Below, in pieces: positions 7,850 through 17,568 of a DNA stretch of 64,000 bases. Below the pieces are notes generated by a model. That model was not told where the DNA came from, ran no database searches, and was given only the letters and a program-made list of their open reading frames with translations. Numbering within the stretch: position 1 is the first letter of the stretch; each line of letters starts with the position of its first letter. The stretch is from Achromobacter sp. RTa (GTDB lineage Bacteria; Pseudomonadota; Gammaproteobacteria; Burkholderiales; Burkholderiaceae_B). The DNA is taken from positions 546,409-610,408 of the forward strand of contig NZ_JPYO01000045.1 in NCBI RefSeq assembly GCF_000757485.1. Direction: 5' to 3'. The position numbers were made by a program, and so were the translations under genes.

Positions 7850-10470
7850 AGCTCACGCGCATCGCCCTGGAAGAATTCCGCAAGTTCCGCCAGCCGCTCG
7901 TGCTGGACGGCCTGCAAGATGGCCTGAACCTGTTCGTGGGGCCGAACGAGGCGGGCAAGAGCACGGTGGCCACGGCCATCCGCTCGGCCTTCCTGGAACG
8001 CTACAGCACCAGCAAGGTGGCCGATCTCGCCCCGCATGGCGAATCCGGCGCGCGGCCCAGCGTTGAACTCGCTTTCACGCACGACGGCCACAGCTACGTG
8101 CTGAAAAAGCAATTCCTGTCCCGCGCCCGCTGCGAACTGCTGATCGACGACGGCGCGCGGCGGCTGGACGGCGAAGAGGCCGAGAACGCGCTGGCCGCGC
8201 TGCTGGGCTTCGAGCTTGCGGGGCGCGGCCAGAGCAAGCCGGACCTTGCGGGGATCCCGGGGCTGTTGTGGATCCAGCAGGGCGACGGCCAGAATCTGCA
8301 GGAGGCGGCGGTTCATGCGGGCGCGCACTTGCGCGATGCGCTGACGCAGCTGTCGGGCGAGCTGGCGTCCAGCGACGGCGACCGACTGTACGAGCGGGTT
8401 GCGGCCGAGCGCGGCGCCTTGCTGGACGCGCGCAACGGCCGCCCCAAGGGCGTCTACAAGGAGGCCGAGGATGCGCTTGCGCGCGCGGTGGCGGAGCGCG
8501 ACGAATGCGCGCAGGCCATGGCCCAGCTGAATGCCGATGTCGACCGCCTGGCCGAATTGCGCCGCGCCCACGAGCGCGCGCAGGCGGGCGAGCCCTGGAA
8601 GGACTTCGAGGCCAAGGCCGCCGAGGCGCGTTCGCGGCTGGCCGCCGTGGCCAAGGAGCGCGAGGCGCTCGAAGGGCTGCGCCGCGAACAGGCGCAGGCC
8701 GCCCAGACGCTGGCGCTGCTGCAGGACCAGGTCCGGCGGGACCAGCAGGATGAGGCCGAACTCCAGGCGCTGGCGGAAGAGGCCCGCTCCGCGCGCGCCC
8801 GCGCCGACGCGTCGCGCGATCCGGCGGCGCGCGCGCAGTTGCAGCGGCAGGCCCATGCGGACGCGGTGGATGCCGCGCGCCGGCGCGTGGCGTTGGTGCA
8901 GGCCGTGGCGGACCGCCGCGACCTGGAACGGCAACTGGCGCAGCTGGCGCCCGAGATCGAACGCCTGGACCACGCGCTGAAGGAAGCCGCTGCGTTGATC
9001 GAGCAGGGATCGGCGTTGAAGGCAGAGAGCGTGCGCATCGAGATCGCCGAAGCCGATATCGACGCCTTGCGCAAGGCCGAGCGCGAACTGGCCAATCTGC
9101 AGCTGCGGCAGCAGGCAATCGCCACGCGTCTGTCCTACGAACTGGAACCGGGGCGCGAGGCGCGCCTGGACGGCAGGGCGCTCAGAGGCGCCGACGAGGT
9201 CCTGCTCACGGCCGCCGCCGAGCTCGAGCTGCCGGGCGTCGGCCGCTTCCGCATCGCGCCGGGCGGCGAAGACCTGCCCGCCTTGAAGCGCGAAGAGGAC
9301 GAAGCCAGGACGGCGTGCAGCGCCTTGCTCAAGCGCCTGGGCGTGGATGGGCTTGCCGAGGCCGAACGGCGCCATGCCCGCTACGGCGCGCTGCTGCGCG
9401 AGCTGGAGGGCATGCGCAAGGCCCTGGGCATCCATGCGCCCAAGGGCATGGACGCGCTGCGCAGCCAGCGCGACGAGGCGCTGGCGCGCCGCGCCCAGTT
9501 GGAAGAGCGCCTGTCGAAGCTGCCTGCCGCGGATGCGACGGGCGATGTCGACCTGCCTGCGGCGATGCAGGCGCTGCGCGAGGCGGAGGCCGTCTTCTCG
9601 CAGGCCGAGAAAACGCTGGCGGCCGCGCAACGCGCGATGGATACGGACAGCGCCCGCGCCCAGCTGCTTGAAGGCCAGGCCGCCGCGCGCAGCGCCGACC
9701 TGCAATCGCCCGAACGGGCCGCGCAGCGGCAGTCCCGCGCCGGCCGGCTTGCCGAGGCGCGCAGCGGCCATGACGATCTTGAACGCCGCGTTCGCGACGC
9801 GCAGGCGGCGCTCGCGGGGCACCAGCCCGAACTGCTGGAGCAAGACGTCCTTCGCTATGAAAAGTCCGCCGCCATCGAGCGCGATGCGCAGCACAAGCGC
9901 CACGGCGAGATCCTGCAGTTGCAGGGCAAGTTGGACCAGGCGGGCGCGCAAGGCCTGGGCGAACGCCTGTCCGAGACGGCAGCGGCCTGCGAACGCCTGG
10001 AGCGGCGGCGCGACGAGCTGGCCCGCCGAGCGGCGGCCCTGGATCTGCTGCTCGGGCTGCTGACCGACCAGCGCGCGGTGGCTACGCAGCGGTTGCAGGC
10101 GCCGCTGGCGCGCCGCTTGAACCATTACCTGGCGCTATTGTTCCCGGAGGCCGACCTGCGCCTGGACGAGGGCTTGCTGCCCATGGCGCTGCGCCGCGCG
10201 GGCGGCGAAGACATGCTGGCCGCGCTCAGTTTCGGCACGCGCGAACAACTGGGCATACTGGCCCGCTTCGCCTACGCGGACCTGTTGCGCGAAGCAGGGC
10301 GGCCGACCCTGCTGATGCTCGACGATGCCCTGGTCCACACGGACGATGCGCGGCGCGACTTCATGAAGCGCGCACTGTTCGACGCGGCGACCCGCCATCA
10401 GATCCTGATGTTCACCTGCCATGGCGAAGCATGGAGGGACATGGGCGTGGAGCAGCGGCGCATCGCTTGA
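7846..10470 (+). CDS. SbcC/YhaN-like SMC-type AAA ATPase
   Basis: 874 residues. The N-terminal P-loop FVGPNEAGKST (residues ~30-40) follows the typical start MKLTRIALEEFRKFR; the middle (~180-760) is Ala/Arg/Glu-rich and predicted to form long coiled coils; the C-terminal half-domain has LSFGTREQLGILARFA and the Walker B LLMLDDALVHTDD (~820-833). I find no CxxC zinc hook at the coiled-coil apex, unlike Rad50/SbcC. The start ATG (7846) overlaps the phosphoesterase stop, with GGAGG at 7835-7839. Proposed role: DNA end processing together with its neighbour. Confidence 0.88.
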   Translation: MKLTRIALEEFRKFRQPLVLDGLQDGLNLFVGPNEAGKSTVATAIRSAFLERYSTSKVADLAPHGESGARPSVELAFTHDGHSYVLKKQFLSRARCELLIDDGARRLDGEEAENALAALLGFELAGRGQSKPDLAGIPGLLWIQQGDGQNLQEAAVHAGAHLRDALTQLSGELASSDGDRLYERVAAERGALLDARNGRPKGVYKEAEDALARAVAERDECAQAMAQLNADVDRLAELRRAHERAQAGEPWKDFEAKAAEARSRLAAVAKEREALEGLRREQAQAAQTLALLQDQVRRDQQDEAELQALAEEARSARARADASRDPAARAQLQRQAHADAVDAARRRVALVQAVADRRDLERQLAQLAPEIERLDHALKEAAALIEQGSALKAESVRIEIAEADIDALRKAERELANLQLRQQAIATRLSYELEPGREARLDGRALRGADEVLLTAAAELELPGVGRFRIAPGGEDLPALKREEDEARTACSALLKRLGVDGLAEAERRHARYGALLRELEGMRKALGIHAPKGMDALRSQRDEALARRAQLEERLSKLPAADATGDVDLPAAMQALREAEAVFSQAEKTLAAAQRAMDTDSARAQLLEGQAAARSADLQSPERAAQRQSRAGRLAEARSGHDDLERRVRDAQAALAGHQPELLEQDVLRYEKSAAIERDAQHKRHGEILQLQGKLDQAGAQGLGERLSETAAACERLERRRDELARRAAALDLLLGLLTDQRAVATQRLQAPLARRLNHYLALLFPEADLRLDEGLLPMALRRAGGEDMLAALSFGTREQLGILARFAYADLLREAGRPTLLMLDDALVHTDDARRDFMKRALFDAATRHQILMFTCHGEAWRDMGVEQRRIA

Positions 10471-10831
10471 CGGCACTCCGCGCGGGCGGTAGTCTTGCCG
10501 GATGCCTGATTCCACGCACCTCGCCGGTTCCGCATCCGCTGCCATCGCAGCGGGCAGCCGCGCGCGCGTGATCTCACGGCGCTCCGCAGTTTCCCCCGGT
10601 TTTTCCCCTGTCGTCTCCACGGTGGTGTCGCCGCCCGTCTCGCCGCCTTGCGGCGTGGTGGCGGGCGCATGCCCGCCTTCGGCGGTCGTCGTCGGCTGAC
10701 GCCGTCCGCACCCGACTCTCCCTTCCAAAAGCCTGTCCGCCTGACGCCTTGACGCGCGCTGCGTCCGTCACGCGCCTGCTTGCGCCTTGAGCGCGGCCGA
10801 CCGCCGCGCCAGGGCAGAGGGGGAGCCTGTT
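10471..10831. other. 361-bp gap between SMC-type ATPase and EamA genes
   Basis: No supportable gene. A 65-codon ORF at 10502-10699 is Ser/Pro/Val-rich with no ribosome binding site and is rejected. A short hairpin (GGCGGGC at 10660-10666, loop GCAT, GCCCGCC at 10671-10677) may end the upstream transcript. The end of the gap holds the GAGGGGGAG ribosome binding site of the EamA gene. Confidence 0.4.
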
Positions 10832-11731
10832 ATGACTTCGACAGGTAGAAACCTCATGTCTTTCGATAGATCCGCGTGGACCTCCTACGGTTCCACCACC
10901 TTGTTCGTGCTGCTGTGGAGCGGCGGCGCGATCTTCGCCAAATGGGGGCTGTTCCATGCCTCCGCCTTCGCCTTCCTGCTGTTGCGCTTCATTCTGGCCA
11001 TGGCCGTGCTGCTGCTGATCTGCGCGCGACGTCGGCGCTGGCTGCCCGAGCCGGGCACGCGCGCCACGGTCGCGGCGACGGGGCTGCTGCTGATCGGCGG
11101 CTATTCCATCTGCTATCTGCTTGCGCTGGACCACGGCATCACGCCGGGCGTGCTGGCGACCTTGCTGGGGGCGCAGCCCATCCTGACCCTTGCCTTGCTC
11201 GAACGGCGTTATTCGCCGGCCCGGATGGCCGGGCTGTTCCTGGCTTTCTGCGGGCTGGCGATGGTGATGTACCAGAGTATCGGCATGGCGCGCTTCTCGG
11301 CGTCGGGCATGGCGTTCGCGTTCGGCGCGCTGGCGTGCATGACGGTAGGGGCGATCCTGCAGAAGCGGGTGCGGCAGGCGCCGATGGACGTGATGCCGCT
11401 GCAATACGCCGTCAGCCTGGCGTTGTGCCTGCTGTTCGTGCCGTTCCAGCCCATGCGCGTTGAATGGGTGGCCGGCTTCATCGTGCCGCTGGCCTGGATG
11501 GGGCTCGTGATTTCAGTGGGCGCGACCCTGCTGTTCTACCGCATGATCCAGGCCGGCAACCTGGTGAACGTCACCAGCCTGTTCTATCTGGTGCCGGCAG
11601 GCACGGCGGTGCTGGATTACCTGATCCTGGGCAATCGCCTGTCGGCGCTGAGCGTGGCCGGGATGGGCACGATCCTGCTGGGCCTGATGCTGGTGCTGCG
11701 CAGTCCGGCGAGCCAGGCCGTCCGAGCCTAG
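10832..11731 (+). CDS. EamA/DMT family transporter
   Basis: 299 residues with about ten hydrophobic helices in two EamA halves (residues ~15-140 and ~155-295), the drug/metabolite transporter layout. The N-terminal FVLLWSGGAIFAKWGL and the second-half VTSLFYLVPAGTAVLDYLI are typical. Members export amino acids or metabolites; the substrate is unknown. ATG 10832 is preferred over 10787 and 10856 because a strong G-rich Shine-Dalgarno (10817-10825) precedes it. It converges on the beta-helix gene at 11744. Confidence 0.87.
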   Translation: MTSTGRNLMSFDRSAWTSYGSTTLFVLLWSGGAIFAKWGLFHASAFAFLLLRFILAMAVLLLICARRRRWLPEPGTRATVAATGLLLIGGYSICYLLALDHGITPGVLATLLGAQPILTLALLERRYSPARMAGLFLAFCGLAMVMYQSIGMARFSASGMAFAFGALACMTVGAILQKRVRQAPMDVMPLQYAVSLALCLLFVPFQPMRVEWVAGFIVPLAWMGLVISVGATLLFYRMIQAGNLVNVTSLFYLVPAGTAVLDYLILGNRLSALSVAGMGTILLGLMLVLRSPASQAVRA

Positions 11732-11743
11732 GGTGAACAGGCC

Positions 11744-12724
11744 CTAGTTGCGAGATCCCGGTTCCTGACCGGCCGCGGGTTCGCGGCCGGTCAGGAACCC
11801 AGGGGCCGCGGCCTCGCCGCGCCAGCCGCCGTCCCACGGCTGATCGGCGGGCGCGGCGTCGTCCTGGCCGTCCCAGTGCCCGCTGACCAGCTGTTCGGGC
11901 CGCGATTGCGCCACGACGCGGGCGCAGGCCGACCAGGCGTCCAGGCGGACGCTCAGGCCTGCGTAGATGCCGTGTCCGGCGCCCGCTTCGATGATGCCCG
12001 CGGCCTGCACGCCTTCGCCGGCCCGGATCGCGCCTTCGGCGCGGATGTCTTCGCCCGCGATCAGGCCCCAGCCGGATGCGAGGTGGTCGCCGCAGAGTAT
12101 GGAGCCTCCGGCCTGGATGCCGCAGGCGGCATCGATTTCCTTTTCGGCGCGCACGTCGCCGCCGGCCTTGATGCCTTGGCCGCATTTGATCGCGCCCTGC
12201 GCCTGCACGTCCTGCCCCGCGTGCAGGTGGCCGGTCACGGCGAGGTCCTGGCCGGCGCAGATGTCCCACTTGGCGCGGACGTTGCCGCTGCAGTCCAGGC
12301 GGGTGGCGGTCTCGATGCCCCAGTCCGCCGCCACGTCGCCACCGGCCCGCAGGTCGCCGCCGCTGGCGATGTTGGCGCCTGCGGTGATGTTTTCGCCCGC
12401 CATGATGGTTTCGCCGGCGCGGATGCCACCGCCGGTGACGATGCTGCGGCCGGCGCGCACCACGGTGTCTACGTTGATGCCCATGCGGACCTCCAGGGTG
12501 CCCGCGAAGACGATGGCGTTGGCATCGACGGCATCCAGTTTCAACACGGCGTCCGTCGGACCGAACTGGTCCAGCAGCCAGCAGGCGTCGCTGACCCGTC
12601 CGTCGGCGACCAAGGCGTCAAGCACGGCCTGGTAGTCCCCTTGCCCGTTGTGGTCGCGGAGGAACCATTTGTAGCCGCCCGCGCAGGGGTTCTTTGCTTT
12701 GACGAATTTCTTGGTGAGTTGCAT
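11744..12724 (-). CDS. Repeat-rich protein predicted to form a hexapeptide-type beta-helix
   Basis: 326 residues, not matched to any named protein. After an N-terminal segment (1-75) with NPCAGGYKWFL and a short alpha-helical WLLDQFGPTDAV region, residues ~75-280 are a chain of 6-residue periods of the form (A/V)-G-x-x-I-x-A-G-G-D, for example VRAGRSIVTGGGIRAGETIM. This periodicity resembles left-handed beta-helix or bactofilin/DUF342-like polymer folds. There is no signal peptide, so it is probably cytoplasmic. The ATG at 12724 is chosen because MQLTKKFVKAKNP starts the conserved-looking part; the extension to 12808 is not. The last 30 residues are encoded by a perfect palindrome. Confidence 0.75.
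   Translation of the reverse strand: MQLTKKFVKAKNPCAGGYKWFLRDHNGQGDYQAVLDALVADGRVSDACWLLDQFGPTDAVLKLDAVDANAIVFAGTLEVRMGINVDTVVRAGRSIVTGGGIRAGETIMAGENITAGANIASGGDLRAGGDVAADWGIETATRLDCSGNVRAKWDICAGQDLAVTGHLHAGQDVQAQGAIKCGQGIKAGGDVRAEKEIDAACGIQAGGSILCGDHLASGWGLIAGEDIRAEGAIRAGEGVQAAGIIEAGAGHGIYAGLSVRLDAWSACARVVAQSRPEQLVSGHWDGQDDAAPADQPWDGGWRGEAAAPGFLTGREPAAGQEPGSRN
11760..11799. terminator. Perfect 18-bp inverted repeat at the 3' end of the beta-helix gene
   Basis: GGTTCCTGACCGGCCGCG (11760-11777) is followed by the loop GGTT and its exact reverse complement (11782-11799). It lies inside the last codons of the minus-strand gene and 29 bases past the stop of the convergent EamA gene, so it could stop transcription from both sides. 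A second small stem, CTAGGG/CCCTAG, spans 11728-11747. No U-tract follows on either strand. Confidence 0.6.
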
Positions 12725-13113
12725 GGCGCTTGGAAAAGTTCGGTGCGTGGCCTGGCCGCAGGCCCTCCAGGGCATGCGGAAATGTGACGAGACGCGGCGC
12801 CCGGTCACGCGGCAGGGCGTCCGCCGGCAGGCTGCGGGCTGCGCGGAGCGCGGATGTGCGCGGGCAGCCGGCGGCGGGCCGGGATGAGGCTCAGAGAGGG
12901 AGGAAGCGGGCGATTAGCCGGGCTTGGAGCGCGCGTAGGCGGAGCGCGCGGCGACTTCCTGCGAGCTCAACAAGGTCGAGCGCAGGGCGCAGATGGCGCA
13001 TGCAGCGCAGGGGAGGGGAGAAAAATCGGATCGCACGGACGCACATGCTACCAGCCGGGCGATTGCAGTCAAGCGCCGGCCCCGGGCGGGGCCGGCGGCG
13101 GGGATCGCTGGAA
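12725..13113. other. 389-bp gap upstream of the beta-helix gene
   Basis: No supportable gene; short ORFs here are arginine-rich shadows without ribosome binding sites. The right end holds a hairpin that may end the Bug receptor transcript, and the left end must contain the promoter of the beta-helix gene, which I could not define. Confidence 0.4.
13074..13097 (-). terminator. Perfect 10-bp GC hairpin downstream of the Bug receptor gene
   Basis: CGCCGGCCCC (13074-13083), loop GGGC, GGGGCCGGCG (13088-13097). It begins 16 bases after the receptor stop on the minus strand. There is no run of U, so termination strength is uncertain. Confidence 0.55.
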
Positions 13114-14100
13114 TCAGTTCGTCGACTGGATATTGCGTTCCTTGGCGATGCGCTGGCGCAGTTCGAGCTCGCGCTTGATCTGGGCGGCGTATTCGGCTGG
13201 CGTGTTGCCGTCCACCAGCGAGCCGCCATCGGCCAGGCGCTGCACGGTCTTCGGATCCTGGAGCGCCTTGACGGCGGCGTCATGGATGCGGTCGATCACC
13301 GCCTGCGGCGTGCCGGCGGGCGCGACCAGGCCGTACCAGGCCATGTTGTCCATCTCCGGCAGGCCGCCTTCCGAGAAGGTGGGCACGTCGGGCAGGGCGG
13401 GCAGGCGCTTGGGTGCCGCCACGGCCAGGGCGCGCAGCTTGCCGGCCTGGATGTGGGGCATGGACGAGGGCAGGTTGTCGAACTGGGCGTTGACCTGGCC
13501 GGCGATCACGTCGTTGAGCGCCGGGCCCGAGCCGCGGTAGGGCACGTGCACCATGTCGGTCTTGGTCAGCGACTTGAAGAGTTCGCCGTCGAGGTGGCCG
13601 ATGCCGCCCGAACCCGAGGAGGCGTAGGTGTACTTGCCGGGGTTGGCCTTCAGCAGGGCGATGAATTCGGCCAGCGTCTTGGCCGGCACGGCGGGGTTTA
13701 CCGTCAGCACGTTCGGCACGTTCACCATATTGGTGATGGGCGCGAAGTCCTTCAGAGGGTTGTACGGGTTCTTGGGGTTGGTGGCCGGATTGGTGGCCAT
13801 GGTGCTGACGGTGGCCACGCCCAGGGTGTAGCCGTCGGGAGCGGAACGCACCAGGGCGTCCGCGCCGATGGCGCCGCCGCCGCCGCCGCGGTTTTCCACC
13901 ACGACGGGCTGGCCGAGCTGGCGGCCCAGGCCTTCGGCGACGATGCGCGCGACGATGTCGGTGGTGCCGCCGGCCGCGAAGGGCACGATCAGGCGGATGG
14001 GTTTGTTGGGATAGGGGTCGGCGGCATGCGCGCCGGTACTAAAGCAGACGCCTGCGATTGCGGCGGCCAGGATGGCCTTTGCTTGGGACAGCACGGTCAA
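13114..14100 (-). CDS. Bug-family periplasmic receptor (tripartite tricarboxylate transporter type)
   Basis: 328 residues from a TTG start. A signal peptide (residues 1-~26, ending STGAHA-AD) precedes the mature protein, which begins [19 protein letters not shown], the standard Bug opening; [19 protein letters not shown] and the [10 protein letters not shown] stretch are also family marks. Bug proteins bind small carboxylates in the periplasm. The TTG at 14100 is chosen because GGAGA lies 6 bases upstream and no ATG in frame gives a proper signal peptide; the frame is open to 14208. No TctA/TctB membrane genes are nearby. Confidence 0.87.
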   Translation of the reverse strand: MTVLSQAKAILAAAIAGVCFSTGAHAADPYPNKPIRLIVPFAAGGTTDIVARIVAEGLGRQLGQPVVVENRGGGGGAIGADALVRSAPDGYTLGVATVSTMATNPATNPKNPYNPLKDFAPITNMVNVPNVLTVNPAVPAKTLAEFIALLKANPGKYTYASSGSGGIGHLDGELFKSLTKTDMVHVPYRGSGPALNDVIAGQVNAQFDNLPSSMPHIQAGKLRALAVAAPKRLPALPDVPTFSEGGLPEMDNMAWYGLVAPAGTPQAVIDRIHDAAVKALQDPKTVQRLADGGSLVDGNTPAEYAAQIKRELELRQRIAKERNIQSTN

Positions 14101-14355
14101 GAGTCTTCTCCATATTATTGAATTCCTACCCGGCCGGCTTCTGTGGCCGGCGTCGGTGAAGCGCGCCTTGCTCTGATGCCGGCCTGGCCAGCGCTTCGTG
14201 GGCGCCATTCCACACAGGAATCACCCCCCGGTCAACCCGGATCGACCCTCACCGCCCGGGGGCGGTTCCGGCTGCCGTGCTGTTGCGCGGAGATGACCGC
14301 AATAAAGGAAAAAACCAATGCTGACAAATAGATGAATAGACATACAACCACGTCG

Positions 14356-14375
14356 ATTGCGCAATCATTGCGCAT
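14356..14375. promoter_or_regulatory. Tandem palindromic operator-like site
   Basis: ATTGCGCAAT (14356-14365, itself a perfect palindrome) is followed after one base by ATTGCGCATT (14366+1 to 14376), so that TGCGCAAT-C-ATTGCGCA (14358-14374) is a perfect 17-bp dyad. It stands ~280 bp before the first Mrp gene and ~255 bp before the Bug receptor. The structure suggests a dimeric regulator; which one is unknown. Confidence 0.5.
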
Positions 14376-14422
14376 TGAACGTGTCGTCATCAGCCCCGTT
14401 CACACATAAATCTCTGCATAAC

Positions 14423-14461
14423 TTACAAGAATCTGATATTTTTCGGATGAGATTCTTGGCC
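14423..14461. promoter_or_regulatory. Imperfect 12-bp inverted repeat upstream of the Mrp operon
   Basis: CAAGAATCT at 14426-14434 and AGATTCTTG at 14450-14458 are exact reverse complements; extending inwards to 12 bp (GAT versus ATG) adds one mismatch. The spacer is AT-rich and includes ATATTTTT. It could be an operator or an RNA stem in the operon leader. Confidence 0.45.
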
Positions 14462-14652
14462 GGTCTTGCAAGAAAACTATTGCGTTTGTTTCTGTCTGCG
14501 CCGTTCAATGGCGTTGGTTGATGTCCCCGCGGGGCAACGTGTAGTGCAGCGACGCACCGGGCCAGGGTTCCGTCCGTTTTTCAATCCCCGGTCTGTTTCG
14601 TCTTTCGCTGCCTTGCGCTGGCGGGAGGGGGCCCGGACATTCTCGGAACGCC

Positions 14653-17568
14653 ATGTCGCTGATCCTGATCCTCGCTCTGCCGTTCGCCGGCAGCCTGTGC
14701 GCCGCGCTGCTGCCATCCAACGCCCGCAATGCCGAGGCCTGGTTGGCCGGCCTCATCGCGCTGGCCTGTGTGGTTCTGGTCGCCACCCTTTATCCGGACG
14801 TCGCCAACGGCGGCGTGGTCCGGTTCGACATGCCGTGGGCGCCTGCCCTGGGCCTGCAGTTCACCCTGCGCATGGATGGCTATGCCTGGCTGTTCGCGCT
14901 GATCGTCTCGGGCATGGGCGCGCTGGTGGTGTTGTATGCCCGCTACTACATGTCGCCGGAAGATCCGGTGCCGCGCTTCTTCTCGTTTTTCCAGGCCTTC
15001 ATGGCCGCGATGCTCGGCGTGGTGCTTTCGGGCAACCTGATCCAGCTGGTCATGTTCTGGGAAATGACCAGCCTGGCGTCCTTCATGCTGATCGCCTACT
15101 GGCACCATCGCCTGGACGCCCGGCGCGGCGCCCGCATGGCGCTGACGGTCACGGGCGGCGGCGGGCTGTGCCTGCTGGCGGGCGTGCTGATCCTGGGCCA
15201 CATCGTTGGCAGCTACGACCTGGACCGCGTGCTGGCCGCCGGCGACCTGGTGCGCGCCGACCCCTGGTATCCGGCCGTGCTGATCCTGGTGGCGCTGGGC
15301 GCGCTGACCAAGAGCGCCCAGTTCCCATTCCACTTCTGGCTGCCCAACGCCATGGCGGCGCCCACCCCCGTGTCCGCCTATCTGCACTCGGCGACCATGG
15401 TGAAGGCGGGCGTGTTCCTGCTGGCGCGCTTCTGGCCGGTGCTGTCCGGCACCGACGAATGGTTCTGGATCATCGGCGGGGCGGGGCTGGTCACACTGGT
15501 GCTTGGCGCCTACGCGGCCATCTTCCAGCAGGACATGAAAGGCGTGCTGGCCTATTCCACCATCAGCCACCTCGGGCTGATCACGCTGCTGCTGGGCTTG
15601 AACAGCACGCTGGCGCTGGTGGCCGCCATCTTCCACATGATCAACCACGCCACGTTCAAGGCCTCGCTCTTCATGGCGGCGGGGGTGGTGGACCACGAAA
15701 CCGGCACGCGCGACCTGGGCCGCCTGTCCGGCCTGTACAAGGCCATGCCCATCACCGCCACGCTGGCCATGGTGGCGGCGGCGTCCATGGCGGGCGTGCC
15801 GCTGCTCAACGGCTTCCTGTCCAAGGAAATGTTCTTCGCCGAAACCACCTTCGTCAGCGGCGACCGGATCACCCAGATCGGCCTGCCGCTCCTGGCTACC
15901 ATCGCGGGGGCGTTCAGCGTGGCGTATTCGCTGCGCTTCATCCTCCAGGTGTTCTTCGGTCCGCCGGCCACCGACCTGCCGCGCGCGCCGCACGAGCCGC
16001 CCCGCTGGATGCTGTTCCCCAGCGCGCTGCTGGTCTTCATGTGCCTGCTGGTGGGAGTGGTGCCGGGCCTGACCGTCGGCCCCTTCCTGGCCTCCGCGGC
16101 CCAGAGCATCCTGGGGCAGGACATGCCCGAGTACAGCCTGGCCGTCTGGCATGGCGTGAACCTGCCTCTCGTGATGAGCCTAGTCGCCACCACCGCCGGG
16201 GTGCTGCTGTACCTGGCGCTGCGCGCGCACCAGCGCGCCAATCCCGGGCGCGTGCCCTTCATCTACCGCCTGGACGGGCGCCGCACCTTCGAGGCGCTGC
16301 TGGACGGCTCCAGCGTGGCCGCCGCCTGGCTGCTGCGCTGGCTGGCGTCCTCGCGCCTGCAGGTGCAGATGCTGCTGATCGTGCTGGGCACCTTGTTCGT
16401 CGCCTGGCTGCCGCTGCGCGCCGGCGGCTGGCTGGACGGGGCGGGCCGCCTGACCCCGGTGGATCCGGCGTTCGCGCTGCTGTGGGTGGTGGGCGGGGTC
16501 TGCGCCCTGGCCGCGGCCTACCAGGCCAAGTATCACCGCCTGGCGTCGCTGGCGCTGGCCGGCGGGGCGGGGCTCATCACCTGCCTGACCTTCGTCTGGT
16601 TCTCGGCGCCCGACCTGGCGCTGACGCAGCTGTCCGTCGAAGTCGTGACCCTGGTGCTGCTCCTGCTGGGCCTGCGCTGGCTGCCCCGGCGCATCGCCCA
16701 GGACGAGGATGAAAGCCTGAAGGCCACGCTGCGCGCGCGTGGCCGCCGCCTGCGCGACCTGCTCATGGCCGTCGCGGCGGGCGCCGGCATGTCGGCGCTG
16801 GCCTACGCGGTGCTGACCCGTCCGCAGGGCGAAACGATTTCTTCCTATTTCGTGGACCGCGCGCTGCCCGACGGCGGCGGCACCAATGTGGTGAACGTGA
16901 TCCTGGTGGACTTCCGCGGCTTCGATACATTCGGCGAGATCACGGTGCTGGGCATCGTGGCGCTGACCGTCTATGCGCTGCTGCGCCGCTTCCGGCCCGC
17001 CGCCGAAAGCGCGGACCTGCCGCGTCAGCAGATCGACCAGGATGGCGGCGTGCCGGCGGCCCCGGACATCAAGTCGGTGGTGCCCGCGGGGTCGATGATG
17101 GTGCCTACGGTCCTGGTGCGCCTGCTGCTGCCCACGGCCGCGCTGATCTCCGTGTACTTCCTGCTGCGTGGCCACAACGAGCCGGGCGGCGGGTTCGTCG
17201 GCGGCCTCATCTTCGCCACCGCCGTCATCCTGCAATACATGGTCGGCGGCGTGTACTGGGTGGAGTCCCGCAGCCGCCTCAATCCCCAGAACTGGATCGG
17301 CATCGGCCTGCTGTTCGCGGGCACCGCCGCGATGGCCGCCTGGCTGGTCTACAAGCCCTTCCTGGCCGCGCTGTCCTGGGACATCGCGCTGCCGCTGGTC
17401 GGCCACGTGCACCTGTCCAGCGTCCTGCTGTTCGATCTGGGCGTGTACATGCTGGTCGTGGGATCCACCGTGCTGGTGCTGGTGGCGCTTGCCCACCAAT
17501 CGCTGCGCGCGCAACGCAAGGCCGCCGCCGAAGTCCAGGCGGCCGCCGCTCAAACAGGGGAAGCCTGA
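14653..17568 (+). CDS. phaA: Mrp/Pha cation/proton antiporter subunit A fused with B
   Basis: 971 residues. Residues ~1-500 are the NuoL-like proton-conducting core ([20 protein letters not shown], with conserved lysines and the motif SATMVKAG); ~560-760 are the MnhA C-terminal helices; ~800-960 are a complete MnhB domain ([31 protein letters not shown]). The AB fusion is the PhaAB type known from rhizobia and many proteobacteria. The complex exchanges Na+ or K+ for H+ across the inner membrane and serves pH and salt homeostasis. First gene of a six-gene operon; its TGA overlaps the next ATG by one base. Confidence 0.93.
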   Translation: MSLILILALPFAGSLCAALLPSNARNAEAWLAGLIALACVVLVATLYPDVANGGVVRFDMPWAPALGLQFTLRMDGYAWLFALIVSGMGALVVLYARYYMSPEDPVPRFFSFFQAFMAAMLGVVLSGNLIQLVMFWEMTSLASFMLIAYWHHRLDARRGARMALTVTGGGGLCLLAGVLILGHIVGSYDLDRVLAAGDLVRADPWYPAVLILVALGALTKSAQFPFHFWLPNAMAAPTPVSAYLHSATMVKAGVFLLARFWPVLSGTDEWFWIIGGAGLVTLVLGAYAAIFQQDMKGVLAYSTISHLGLITLLLGLNSTLALVAAIFHMINHATFKASLFMAAGVVDHETGTRDLGRLSGLYKAMPITATLAMVAAASMAGVPLLNGFLSKEMFFAETTFVSGDRITQIGLPLLATIAGAFSVAYSLRFILQVFFGPPATDLPRAPHEPPRWMLFPSALLVFMCLLVGVVPGLTVGPFLASAAQSILGQDMPEYSLAVWHGVNLPLVMSLVATTAGVLLYLALRAHQRANPGRVPFIYRLDGRRTFEALLDGSSVAAAWLLRWLASSRLQVQMLLIVLGTLFVAWLPLRAGGWLDGAGRLTPVDPAFALLWVVGGVCALAAAYQAKYHRLASLALAGGAGLITCLTFVWFSAPDLALTQLSVEVVTLVLLLLGLRWLPRRIAQDEDESLKATLRARGRRLRDLLMAVAAGAGMSALAYAVLTRPQGETISSYFVDRALPDGGGTNVVNVILVDFRGFDTFGEITVLGIVALTVYALLRRFRPAAESADLPRQQIDQDGGVPAAPDIKSVVPAGSMMVPTVLVRLLLPTAALISVYFLLRGHNEPGGGFVGGLIFATAVILQYMVGGVYWVESRSRLNPQNWIGIGLLFAGTAAMAAWLVYKPFLAALSWDIALPLVGHVHLSSVLLFDLGVYMLVVGSTVLVLVALAHQSLRAQRKAAAEVQAAAAQTGEA

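Larger units (their letters stand above)
14101..14652. promoter_or_regulatory. 552-bp regulatory region upstream of the Mrp antiporter operon
   Basis: No gene is supportable in this stretch. Bases 14280-14480 are clearly AT-richer than the flanks and hold two dyads, listed separately at 14356-14375 and 14423-14461. The left end carries the ribosome binding site and promoter of the divergent Bug receptor. No canonical -35/-10 pair is convincing, and I see no known riboswitch fold. Confidence 0.5.

Noticed and set aside
7717..10125. Long minus-strand reading frame (802 codons) opposite the SMC-type ATPase
   Set aside because: Antisense shadow of a GC-rich coiled-coil gene; the plus-strand protein has clear Walker motifs, the minus one is Arg/Leu/Gln-rich without motifs.
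10502..10699. 65-codon plus-strand ORF after the SMC-type ATPase
   Set aside because: Low-complexity Ser/Pro/Val composition, no Shine-Dalgarno.
11876..12787. Plus-strand frame of 303 codons opposite the beta-helix gene
   Set aside because: Mirror of the repetitive GC-rich gene; no ribosome site and overlaps the better-supported protein.
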